Source: Laguncularia racemosa (lineage: Eukaryota; Streptophyta; Magnoliopsida; Myrtales; Combretaceae). From it: a DNA stretch of 64,000 nucleotides. Below, piece after piece: positions 11,834 to 21,633 of this stretch; positions within the stretch are counted from its first letter, which is position 1, and the number at the start of each line of letters is the position of its first letter. The notes under the pieces are model-generated. The model was not told where the DNA came from and ran no database searches. It saw only the letters and a program-made list of their open reading frames with translations. A program made the position numbers and the translations under genes. Location: contig JBBMOL010000375.1 of the NCBI GenBank assembly GCA_037954665.1, positions 336,168 to 400,167 of the forward strand, read 5' to 3'.

Positions 11834-12510
11834 CTTCTCTGTTGCAATGCCCTCTGATACCTTGATCTGTTTGAGTACTTTGAAGAGTGCTTTCCTATGA
11901 GGCTTAAACGTTGTGAGGAGGCCTATAAGTGATATCTAGGTTGGAACTTGTTAAGTTGTTCCATGATATTGTATTCGCTTGCTTTGACCATTTTCGTGAA
12001 TGTAGAGAGCCCCTCTTCTTCCTCTTTCTCTACCTTAGTGTTAGGCTCTTCGGTTGAGATCTTGTATTTAGGGTCATAAATTCTCCCAGAGCGGGTGATT
12101 CCTCCTATAATAGGAGGTCTCTCTTACTCAAGGGCTTGATAGCTAAAAGGTGTCACCTTATACCTCTTTGAGGGTATTGGGATATTGAATACATAACTCT
12201 TTTTTGGGATTTGCACCTCAGTAGGTTGTCCCTTGTAGCATTTTACGATTATCGATTTTTGGTCCGATTTAATCATGTTCATGGACTCCTCTTTTTCCTT
12301 TAGTGGGTTGTCTTCTTTTTCAAACTTGGGCCACCTAGTGGTTGGGGTGAAAGAGTAATTCACTAGATATTCAAATCTCCCATGTGATTCACCTAGGGTA
12401 CCAATTGTTGGGTCTCTAGCTAACTACCTCCACTTAATTTGTGATTTAGGGATTTTATCCGAGACTTGGCAAGAGTGACTTTCTTGCTAAGTTGTTGTTG
12501 AGAGAGTAGA
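11834..12510 (-). pseudogene. Gag C-terminal region of Tat element A
   Basis: Minus-strand frames, best at 12124-12363, align with 15013-15345 of copy B: NYSFTP, KCYKGQPTEVQIPKKSYVFN and FSYQALE. This is the gag/linker part preceding protease. Homology to B continues to about 12500 (B position about 14950) and then ends abruptly. Confidence 0.7.
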
Positions 12511-12520
12511 CCTTGTGGAT
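12500..12520. other. Head-to-head junction of Tat copies A and B
   Basis: Left of this point the minus strand matches gag position about 14950 of copy B. Right of it the plus strand runs in frame into Tat ORF1. No LTR, TG/CA terminus or target duplication was found between the two inverted copies. Confidence 0.7.
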
Positions 12521-13243
12521 TCCTGCAAAGCGAGGATGAAGCTGCCCGGTGATCTTACCAGCCACAGTTGGATAGAAGTACTCAAAGGTTTCAGTACTAA
12601 CGACATCCTCTAGACTACCAGGTGGAGCTACTACAATAAGGTCATCCTAACATACAAGAACCTTCAATTTGGTATTATCCAAGACAATGGGTGCACAGGT
12701 TATCATCTGAACTTAATGGTCCATCAATTTGGTACTATCTAAGACATAGTTTACAAACCATCGTTGGAGGGAATCACATTTAAATACTAAGATCCGAGTC
12801 TATTGGTGGCTGAGAAGATTGCTAAACAGGAAGAGGTCAAAGCCTTATGGGAAGCCCGAATTGAGAGCCCTAATGTAGACCTTGGAGACCTGGATGGTGA
12901 AGTAAGCAAGCATCGAGCCACAAGAGATTTCATGATCAACCAATTATACCAGACAGGAGAAAGGGTGTATCGAGTCTCGGATGTCACTCAACTTGTGCCA
13001 AATATCATAGGTCCAGAATTGAGAACTTACATGGAACAGGTCAGAGCTAGAATGGAAGTCCACTTTGAAGCTGTAGACTATAAAAAGGATTTCTAGAAAA
13101 ATAGATTCAAGGAGTCTAAGTAGAGAAATAAAGCCTTAGAAGCTCAACTGGAGAAGACTCAGGCAAGAATCAGAGAATTAGAAGTTGTCATCGACGGAGA
13201 ACCGATGCCTACGCAGCTGAAGAAAAAGAAGACTAGGAATTAA
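12519..13243 (+). pseudogene. Tat ORF1-like protein, C-terminal part
   Basis: One plus frame with three stops reads from about 12514 through 13096. It includes WIEVLKGFSTNDIL near 12570 and TGYHLNLMVHQFG near 12700. The second part is helical and charged (AEKIAKQEEVKALWEAR, then LEAQLEKTQARIRELE) and probably forms a coiled coil. The pattern resembles the ORF1 found upstream of gag in Tat/Ogre elements, which contains a plant-mobile-domain-like region followed by coiled coil. Its function is unknown. The N-terminal part is cut off at the inverted junction. Confidence 0.55.
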
Positions 13244-13434
13244 GAAATAGACCAATATTATATCTTTCCTTTTTCATGCTTTCAAAGTGTCAAACTCCAA
13301 ATTTTGCAATATTAATAAAATAAAATTTTAGTATTATATCATTAATTAGTTACTGGTCCCTCTTTTCTCTTAATCATCCATGTGATACATGCATCATATT
13401 TACATACATACATCATCTAAAATATGCTTACCAG
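13244..13434. other. ORF1-gag intergenic spacer of element B
   Basis: AT-rich non-coding sequence between the ORF1 stop and the gag start at 13435. Confidence 0.5.
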
Positions 13435-15702
13435 GTGTCAAAAATAGCTCCCAAACAACCAAACCCTCTAAGGAGTCCAATCTACACCCGCTCCAAAACC
13501 AAGATGGCAAGTAGTGGCAACAACAACGACCATCATGACAACACCAACGCAGATGCCACCTCAGAACCAAGGATCGTATCCTTAGAACAAACGGTCCAAC
13601 AACTAGTTGCACAAGTCCACCTCTTAATGGAAAGCATTGGTCTCCTTCACACCACCTAACCTACTCATGAAGATCAGTTGCTAGGATATGAGGAAATCAA
13701 CTCCTATCTCAACCCAGCATTCAAATATGAACCGAAGGTCAATCTCGGTCCAACCTCGAATGATATAAAAAAGGAAATGGAGGATAGATAAAAGGAGATA
13801 GAAAAAAAGCTCTTCCAACAACTGGCTAACAAAATGAAGACCTTGGAAGGACCTGACAACTTCGAGCAGACCAACATCACCAGTCTACCAGTCTGTGGGG
13901 AAGAAGCCTATCCAGAAAAGTTCAAAGTCCCGGAGTTTGAAACATATGATGGCACTGGATGTCCTAAGATGCATATAAGGCTATACGTGCGGAAAATGAG
14001 CAAATATGCGCAATATGACCAACTCATGGTCTAAACCTTCTAGGACAACCTCATAGGTCCTACTCTCATCTGGTACGTATACTTAGCTTTCAAACAAGTC
14101 AATACTTGGGAAAGACTTGCTCGTGCATTTTATGAGCAATACAAATTCAACATTGAAGTTGCCCCTTCGGTAATGGACCTAGGAAGCCTTCGAAAGTGAC
14201 ATAACGAATCCTTCAAAGAATACACCTAGTGCTGGAGGGCTCAGGCTGCTAGGGTGACAACCCCAATTTCAGAGAAAGAGTTGACATTCATATTTGTCAA
14301 CACTTTGGAAAAGACTTATTTCACACACTTGGTAGGATAGACATCATCCAGCTTCGCAGAGGTAGTGGCAGCAGGATGCCGGATAGAGAATACCATTACA
14401 TCTAGGAAACTCCAAATTGTTGACCCTCCTAGAGTTACATCATCTCCAAGACCCATGGGAGGTAGCAAAACCAAGGAATCTTCTATCAACACGATTAATT
14501 CCAGCATGGCTGACAAAGTTGGGTCTCGTGTAACATTCCTGGCAGCAAACACCTCAATCCAATAGTTGTCGATGAATCAAACCCAAGCTACGAGAGTTGT
14601 AAGACAATTCACTCCAATACCTATCTCCCTCAGCTAAGTCTTTGCTTGATTATGAGTAGATAATCTGATCAGCTTTGAGATCCCCAACGATCGGTACAAG
14701 CCAAGGAACTTTGATCCGAACCTCAAATGTGAGTACCATATGAGACAAGAGGGGCATTCCACAGATAGATGTTGGAGGCTTTGAAACAAAATCGAAGACC
14801 TGATCGATGCAAGGATAGTAAAATTGGATTTTTTCTATCCACCAACACCTAATGTCAGCACTAATCCACTAGCCAACCACAAGCTTACGGTCAACATGAT
14901 CACATCTGAAGAGCCAGACCCCAAATTAAAGAAGTCCCAAAAATAGGTAAAGACAACAACACAACGAGCAAATTGCCCACGCCAAGCCTCAAATAAAGCC
15001 CCTAAATCATAGATGAAGAAGAGGTGGCTAGCTAAAGATCCGATGGTCGATACCCTAGGTGAATCACATGGGAGGTTCGAGTACCTAGTAAATTACTCAT
15101 TCACCCCAATAGTTTATGGACCGTCTAGTGGGTGGGGACCTGAATTTGAAAAGGATGACAATCCACTAAGGGAGAAAGATGAGTTTGTGAACATGATCAA
15201 ATTAGACCCGAAGCCGATAGTTATAAGGTGTTATGTGGGACAAGTGACCGAGGTGAAAATTCTAAAGAAGAAGTATGTGTTTAATGTCCCAGTACCATCC
15301 AAAAAGTATAAAGCGGCACCATTTGACTATCAGGCCCTTAATTAGGAAGGGTCTCCTATTATAGGAGGAATCACTTGTTCGAGAAGGATTTATGATCCTA
15401 AGAACAAGACTTCAGCTGAAGAGCCTACCACCGAATTAAAGAAGGAAGAAGAAGAAGGGCTCCTTGCATTCACGAAGATGATCAAATCAAGTGAATATAA
15501 AATCATGGAACAACTTAATAAAGTTTTAGCCCAAATATCACTTATGGGCCTTCTCACGACATCCGAGCCTCATAAAGAAGCACTTTTGAGGGTGCTCAAA
15601 CAAGTCAAGGTACCGGAAGGCATCGCAACAAAAAAGCTAAGCCATGTGGCAAATTCAATCTTCACTATGGATCAAATATCATTCTCCCCTGAAGAGCTTT
15701 GA
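13435..15702 (+). pseudogene. Gag of Tat element B
   Basis: The start is MSKIAPKQ at 13435. The frame carries a predicted coiled coil (SLEQTVQQLVAQVHLLMES), then the Tat gag core: KFKVPEFETYDGTG near 13920, WERLARAFYEQYKFN near 14110, ELTFIFVNTLEKTYF near 14280 and EVVAAGCRIENTI near 14360. A zinc-knuckle-like region (CEYHMRQEGHSTDRCW) lies near 14730-14780. Gag forms the virus-like particle and binds RNA. Many stops, mostly TAG, interrupt it (for example near 13657, 14032, 14040 and 14562). Confidence 0.85.
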
Positions 15703-16027
15703 GAGGATGGAGACTAACATACAAAACCATTATTTATAGTGGTAAAATGTAATGATACAATAGTCTCCCGAGTTCTCATAGACAATGGGTTCTCCCTCAA
15801 TGTGTGCCCCTTAGCTACCCTCGACCTACTTAGAGTTGATATGAACAATATCAAGTCGAGTTCAACAGTGGTTAGCGCTTTTGACGGTTCCAAGAGGGAG
15901 ATGGTAGGGGAAATTAGCTTACTGGTAGAGATTGGTCTACAGATGTTCAACATCTCATTCCAAGTCCTCAACATACTAAGGTCTTTCAATCTACTACTAG
16001 GAAGGCCATGGATACTTACTACCAGAG
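15703..16027 (+). pseudogene. Protease of Tat element B, 5' part
   Basis: VLIDNGFSLNVCPLATLDLL near 15770 is the retropepsin active site with DSG changed to DNG, and FNLLLGRPW near 15990 is the second conserved motif. The frame is cut at 16027 by insertion of element D and resumes at 23125. Confidence 0.8.
16023..16027. repeat. Left target-site duplication of D
   Basis: CAGAG directly before the D LTR. The right partner TAGAG is at 23120-23124 (one mismatch). Joining the flanks recreates the protease sequence seen uninterrupted in copy A. Confidence 0.7.
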
Positions 16028-17665
16028 TGATGGGTGTCGAATCCAACAAAAATAAAACCTACTCCTAGACAATTATATGATTTGCATATAGTGGTGAGTA
16101 GGGTCAAATCCACAGGGATTGGTAAAGATATTTCTATTCAAAGAGAACAATAAGAAAAAGGAAAATGGGGGGGGGGGTTTGGTTTGTGAATCAAATAAAG
16201 TAAAACAAGGTAAGAAAATCAGATATTGGTAAAAGCCTAGCCAAAGGAATCAAGATGGTTTAATTCTAGGAATTGATCATCGATGCAAATGTTCTCTATT
16301 CTTGTTCTAGATAAATTGGTTATGGTTATTAACAAGCTCTAACAACCTATCTCTCCTTACTTCCTCGATAACCTCGGACAAGCGCTTTGAATTATTTCTC
16401 TTATTGATTAAACAACCCTTAGACAAGCGCTTAGGATTTAATCTATCAATAGCATTAAGATCTAGAGAGACTACCAATTCATGCCAGTAGATTATAAGAT
16501 AACCTATTTAAACATGATCACACACCTCCATAACATGAATTCGATCATCTCTTTTATAACCAAACATGTTATTGCGTCACTAAGACTAGAACAATCAAAC
16601 AATTACGGATTTGACGTGCTAGTTGACAATATATTAATTTGCTAATTGAGTAGAAGAGCTCTATTCATACCAATCAACAAAGATAATAATGAAAAAACGA
16701 TCAGAAGATATATGAATACCCGAAAGCAAAGAATAGAATAAATACAAGTCAATTAGACCTCACAATTCGTGGAGAATTAAACATCTATGACCCTTTGGCT
16801 AGAAAAGTAGCTTAGCTACACATGTTCATCAATAAAACGAAAATAAAAAGTAAAAACATAATGAACCCGGTTGCTTGCTCTGCCTCTAAGATGATCCAAG
16901 GTTCTTCAAGATCTAAAGATTCAAAAGTTCAAAAGTTGTCCTAACCCTCTAGGGTTGGCTCTATTTATACTATTAGATGGATAGCATGTGATCTTTTGCT
17001 AGTAAGATACGAAAATATCTTTCCTTTTTCAAGTAGATTTCAAGAAGTGAAGATACGTCTGCCTGGCACGCCCCACCACACGGCCGTGGGTTAAGCCGTG
17101 CCATCCTCTGTGCATATTCTTCAAGTCTTCAACTGTGCCCAGTGTGAACCACGGTTACACACACGGCCAGATTTCAAGCCGTGCCTTAGTCTGTGCATAA
17201 TCTTCAAGTCTTCATCCGTGTCCAGTGTGTAGCACGGTTACACCCACGGCTAGATTTCAAGCCGTGTCTTCATCTGGTTGATGTTCCACACTTTCTTCTC
17301 CTTGGCACATCTATCTTCCACCACAGCTTCAAGCACGGTTTATCCCACGGGTTCCACCACGGCCGTGCTTTAAGCCGTGTCTCTCTCTGTTCAAAGACCT
17401 CATTTTCGCCTTCTTGTCCAGTGTGTAACACGGTTTGAACCTTGGCCGTGCCTCAAACCGTGCTTCCTCTGGTGGTGTAATTTCTTGTCTTAATCCAAGT
17501 TGTAGATGACTTCTCTAAAATACTTGAATTAGCATCCTTGACTCCATTTAACCTGATTTATCACGATGATAGAATTAAAGTACCATTTCCTTATGATTTC
17601 TGTAAAATCAATAATAATTTAACACAATTTATACTATAAAGATTGAGTATAAAATGGCTCTATCA
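16028..17665 (-). repeat. 3' LTR of element D
   Basis: On the minus strand it starts TGATAGAGCC at 17665 and ends ACCCATCA at 16028. A minus TATA box (TATAAATA) lies at 16962-16969. The U3 (about 17080-17470) holds several CACGGCCGTG / AAGCCGTG palindromic motifs. A run of 10 Gs is at 16167-16176. Confidence 0.9.
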
Positions 17666-17680
17666 AATTCCCCCACACTT
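17666..17680 (-). promoter_or_regulatory. Polypurine tract of D
   Basis: AAGTGTGGGGGAATT on the minus strand, directly before the 3' LTR. It primes plus-strand synthesis and has the same core as in C and E. Confidence 0.85.
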
Positions 17681-18720
17681 AAACTCTTGCTTGTCCTCAA
17701 GCAATTGCATCAAATCAATTGAGAAATCTATCATAAATTATACAAGCTTTCTTTTCATCATTCCAAGCATCTATTCATTTGTAATTCATGACTTGTAATT
17801 TAATGTCTACTACTTCAACCCAATTGGTTTCCTGTGATCAAATTACTTTGGACAAAATTCAATAGCTAATCTAAACAAAACAAACTTTAATCCTCATGTT
17901 TAGCAAAAGAATTTTTATTCCAAAAGTAAATACTTAATCCACTAAGGAAAAACACCCAATTAAACTTCATTGGACATCAGCAAACATATAATCCTTGCAA
18001 CATAAAGTAAAAGCATATAGTATAAGCTCTTTGCTAGATATTCTCCCTTTTATACATCTTTGTTTTATTCAATGAATGTTTACATTCATGTTCTTTTGAT
18101 TTATTCAAGCATCTGTTTTGACGGGTTTTTGCCCGCTTCTTTTCATGAACTTTCGCCTTTTTCGCCCTTATCGTTATAGTGAGTTCATTGAGTCGGCAAC
18201 ATCCCGAGCTCATCACTCAAGTGACCGGGTTTTAAGATACCCCTACAGACTCTTCCTCACTCTAACATTCAAGTTTGAATACTCTTAACTCAATTAGTTG
18301 AATCATTGGAGTAATGGCTATGCTTGATTCTTTCTTTCTTTTTTTTTTTTTTTCACTAAGTGTTATGATTGCTTTACAAACAACTTCAAAGAGTATACAG
18401 TAGCTAATATAACCTAGAAGTAAACTTGTTTATTTTTCACTTAAGGACTCGACTTACTCTTAGACTTCCAATTCTAAAGCTAAATACAAGGTAAATTTGT
18501 TTCTTAAAGATTTCACTACTTAATTTTAACCATGTATTCTAATCACAGCAGTGGGTGAGTAAAACATTTGAACAAGTCAATTTCACATTTTGTAGATGCT
18601 TATTACAACATTTAGTACAATCTCTAGATTTCATGATAATTTTGAAAAACTTTGGCTTAAAATTGCTTAAGGACAAACATTCAGAGTATAAGTTAGTTCT
18701 CTATTCTCTATATTTTATTA

Positions 18721-18737
18721 TCCTCTCCCCCACACTT
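18721..18737 (-). promoter_or_regulatory. Internal polypurine-tract copy in D
   Basis: AAGTGTGGGGGAGAGGA on the minus strand, about 1.07 kb upstream of the 3' LTR. Equivalents are at 38341 in C and 42775 in E. Confidence 0.6.
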
Positions 18738-19018
18738 AGCTTGAACAGTGTCCTCATTGTTCCTAGTTCAGCACAATTGAAGAGGAATTAACAACACAAA
18801 GGACATTAGAGAATAAGAGAAAGGAAATATTGGTACTTCCCTGGTATTGGAGTGCTCCCTTTAAGCTCTGGAAAGTGTCATCTAATGATATGTATCCTTG
18901 CTGCAGCCGATCCAAAGAGTTCAAAACTACACTAAAATCAAATCAAACTAAACTAAAACAAAACAAAACTAAAACAAACCAAAACTAATGCAAAACAATT
19001 TTTTTTTTTTTTTTACAT

Positions 19019-19040
19019 GGGTTGCCTCCCATGAAGCGCC
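19019..19040 (-). other. Conserved GGGAGGCAACCC block in D
   Basis: On the minus strand CTTCATGGGAGGCAACCC, about 165 nt after the gag-protease stop. It is shared with C (34888-34910) and E (43307-43328). Confidence 0.7.
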
Positions 19041-19204
19041 TTTCTTTAACGTCTTTGGCTAGACGTTCCTGGCTAAATATTCGGATAAGGATTTAGATTC
19101 CAGCCTTGGTGCCTGAGGTGATGGGTTAATAATATCCGCAACAAAAACAGGAGATGGGTTAATAACATCCGCAACAAAAACAGGGGAGATATCGTTAGGG
19201 TGTT

Positions 19205-21394
19205 TCATGGCATCATAAATATAAATTTAATCACTTCACCATCAAACTCCATAGTGAGGGTGCCATCATTTACATCGATTTTTGTTTTAGAAGTCTTAAG
19301 GAATGGTCGCCCTAATAATATCAGTGATGAAGTATGAGAATCACTATCGTCCATGTCAAGCACATAAAAATCAGCAGGAAAAACCAACCCATTGACTTGA
19401 ACTAAAACATCCTCTAGAACTCCCTCAGGATAAACATTGGACCTATCAGCAAGTTGAACAATAATACCCGTTTCCTTTAAAGGACCAACATTTAAACGTT
19501 GATAAACAGACAAAGGCATGACATTGATAGAAGCTCCTAGATCACACATGGCTTTAGCGATTCCAAGACTACCTATTTTGCAAGGAATGGCGAACATAGC
19601 TGGGTCCTTACATTTAGGAGGAAGCTTCTTCTGAATAATAGCTGAAACATTTTCACTCACACTAATCTTTTCATTGCCTTTCAGCTTCCTTTTGTTAGTG
19701 CACAAGTCCTTGAGGAATCTAGCATAGCGAGGTATTTGCTTAATTGCATCAAGTAAAGGAATATTTACCTCGACTTTACGAAACGTTTCCAGAATCTCTT
19801 TTTCTTCCGCTTCCTTCTTGGATTTCGCTAATCTGGAGGGGAAACGAGGTGGTATCAATGTGACCTTCGATGGCTCATCTAGAGACTTGCTAATCTGGTC
19901 GCCCTGCTGGCTCGGAGTCGAAGTCTCTTTCTTGGTCTCTTCCTCAAGATTAGACGGATTTCCTTTCTTATTTGATCCCTGCAATTCTGTTCCACTTCTC
20001 AAGGTAATTGCATTAACGCTTTGCTTCGGGTTTGTAATAGTTTGAGAAGGTAACTTACCTTGAGTTTCTAACCTATTGATAGCTAAAGCAAGTTGGCTTA
20101 CCTGATGCTCCAAGTTTTGAATGCTTTGCTTTGTTTCCTCCTGAAATTGTTTGGTATTCACAGCTAGAGACTTAACAATATCCTCAAGGGGCATACCTGA
20201 AGTGGAAGGAGCTTGGGGTACGTGGTGTGATGGCTTTGGCTGGAATTGTTGGACATGTTGAGGGTTATTACCATATCGGAAGTTAGGATGATCCCTCCAT
20301 CCGGGATTGTAAGTGTTTGAATAGGGATCATATTTCCTTTGTGGCTGTCCTGGGAATCCGCCTACAGCATTGGCGTGTTCATGGTTGTCATCTTGCAATG
20401 TGGGACACATGTCGATCGGATGACTAGGGGCAGCACAAATTCCACAAGCTTTCACCTGTTGGGTATTTCCAAGAGCTAGCTGCTGCACAAGGGAGGTAAG
20501 ATTAGAAATTTGATGTTCAAGGTTAGACACATTTACCTCATTTACCTTCCTTGAAGACGTATCGTGCCTATACCCAAATTGTTGTGAATTAGCAGCCATA
20601 ATGGAGATCAATTCCCTAGCTTGACCAGGGGTTTTGTTTACTATGGCGCCTCCACTTGCAGCATCCATCATCTTTCTTTCCATCGGAAGTAGGCCTTCGT
20701 AGAGATATTGGATGAGGAGTTGCTCGGATATCCCATGTTGTGGGCAGCTTGCACACAGTTGCTTGAACTTTTCCCAATACTCATGAAGAGTCTCGGTGTC
20801 CCTTTGTTTTATACCACAAATTTCTCTTCTTATACCAGCGGCTCTGGATGCGAGGAAGAATTTGTCCAAGAAGAGCCTTACCATATCTGTCCAAGTGGTG
20901 ATAGAACCTGAAGGCAAATAAAACAACCAATCTTTAGCAGAACCTGGAGGCAAATAAAACAACCAATCTTTAGCTTTAGTACTTAAAGAAAATGGAAAAG
21001 CACGTAGCTTGATTTGATCGTCAGTTATTCCTTGCGGCCTCATACTAGAACACACTATATGGAACTCTTTCAAATGCTTATGAGGATCTTCATTCTCAAG
21101 ACCATGAAATGTAGGTAGCAGATGTATCAACCCAGATTTCAATTCGAATTCCACGGCTAGTTCGGGGTAGTGAATACAAAGTGGTTGTTGATTCACATCC
21201 GGTGCAGCCAACTCTCTTAAGGTTCTCTCAAGATTTGCCATGTCGTCCTCTTTTTCAGAATCAAGGGATGAATCAGACAAGTCCGATACTAAGTTCGGTC
21301 CGGGGGATGATCTAGCTTCTTGTCGCAGCCTCTTTAGAGTCTTCTCAATCTCCAGATTATAAGTTAGTTCACCTGTCTGAGAAGAACGAGTCAT
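19205..21394 (-). CDS. Gag-protease polyprotein of element D, intact
   Basis: An uninterrupted 729-codon frame. I chose MTRSSQTGE at 21394 because the open frame further upstream runs into the primer site and LTR, and because E and C have RSRS-type gag N-termini there. Gag core: HLKEFHIVCSSM, RAFPFSLSTKAKDWL and LHEYWEKFKQLCASCPQHG. A CX2CX4HX4C zinc knuckle (CGICAAPSHPIDMC) is near 20430. The retropepsin has AMCDLGASINVMP (near 19555) and LILLGRPFLK (near 19310). A 36-bp in-frame duplication (20903-20938 and 20939-20974) repeats AKDWLFYLP-GS. Gag would form particles and protease would cleave the polyprotein. The frame stops shortly after protease and no RT follows. Confidence 0.9.
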   Translation of the reverse strand: MTRSSQTGELTYNLEIEKTLKRLRQEARSSPGPNLVSDLSDSSLDSEKEDDMANLERTLRELAAPDVNQQPLCIHYPELAVEFELKSGLIHLLPTFHGLENEDPHKHLKEFHIVCSSMRPQGITDDQIKLRAFPFSLSTKAKDWLFYLPPGSAKDWLFYLPSGSITTWTDMVRLFLDKFFLASRAAGIRREICGIKQRDTETLHEYWEKFKQLCASCPQHGISEQLLIQYLYEGLLPMERKMMDAASGGAIVNKTPGQARELISIMAANSQQFGYRHDTSSRKVNEVNVSNLEHQISNLTSLVQQLALGNTQQVKACGICAAPSHPIDMCPTLQDDNHEHANAVGGFPGQPQRKYDPYSNTYNPGWRDHPNFRYGNNPQHVQQFQPKPSHHVPQAPSTSGMPLEDIVKSLAVNTKQFQEETKQSIQNLEHQVSQLALAINRLETQGKLPSQTITNPKQSVNAITLRSGTELQGSNKKGNPSNLEEETKKETSTPSQQGDQISKSLDEPSKVTLIPPRFPSRLAKSKKEAEEKEILETFRKVEVNIPLLDAIKQIPRYARFLKDLCTNKRKLKGNEKISVSENVSAIIQKKLPPKCKDPAMFAIPCKIGSLGIAKAMCDLGASINVMPLSVYQRLNVGPLKETGIIVQLADRSNVYPEGVLEDVLVQVNGLVFPADFYVLDMDDSDSHTSSLILLGRPFLKTSKTKIDVNDGTLTMEFDGEVIKFIFMMP

Positions 21395-21422
21395 ACAAGA
21401 ATAGAAATAAATTTGACACCAA

Positions 21423-21440
21423 TCCTCGGCAACTGCGCCA
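21423..21440 (-). promoter_or_regulatory. Primer binding site of D (tRNA-Asp type)
   Basis: On the minus strand TGGCGCAGTTGCCGAGGA follows the 5' LTR after a 5-nt spacer. It is close to the complement of the plant tRNA-Asp 3' end, the usual Athila primer, with mismatches. Confidence 0.75.
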
Positions 21441-21445
21441 AAATT

Positions 21446-21584
21446 TGATGGGTGTCGAATCCAACAAAAATAAAACCTACTCCTAGACAATTATATGATT
21501 TGCATATAGTGGTGAGTAGGGTCAAATCCACAGGGATTGGTAAAGATATTTCTATTCAAAGAGAACAATAAGAAAAAGGAAAAT

Positions 21585-21633
<49 letters not shown>

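Larger units (their letters stand above)
3623..12510 (-). mobile_element. Tat-lineage Ty3/gypsy retrotransposon A, 5'-truncated
   Basis: A minus-strand element with, in order from high to low coordinates: gag C-terminus, aspartic protease, reverse transcriptase, RNase H, a second RNase H, integrase, a repetitive 3' UTR, polypurine tract and 3' LTR. RT before integrase places it in Ty3/gypsy, and the second RNase H domain marks the Tat/Ogre lineage. ORF1, most of gag and the 5' LTR are missing; homology to copy B stops near 12500-12510. All reading frames are broken, so it is a relic. Confidence 0.85.
17681..19204 (-). other. 3' non-coding region of D with conserved blocks
   Basis: No coding potential. 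It retains three blocks shared with elements C and E: a GTCACTTG...GAGCTCGGGATG...GCCGACTC block (18181-18246), an internal polypurine tract copy (18721-18737) and the GGGAGGCAACCC block (19019-19040). A roughly 33-bp direct duplication lies at 19120-19187. Confidence 0.7.

Noticed and set aside
17193..17438. 81-codon open frame present in both D LTRs (also 22647-22892)
   Set aside because: It lies antisense in U3, spans the palindromic CACGG motifs and has no domain. It is duplicated only because the LTR is.
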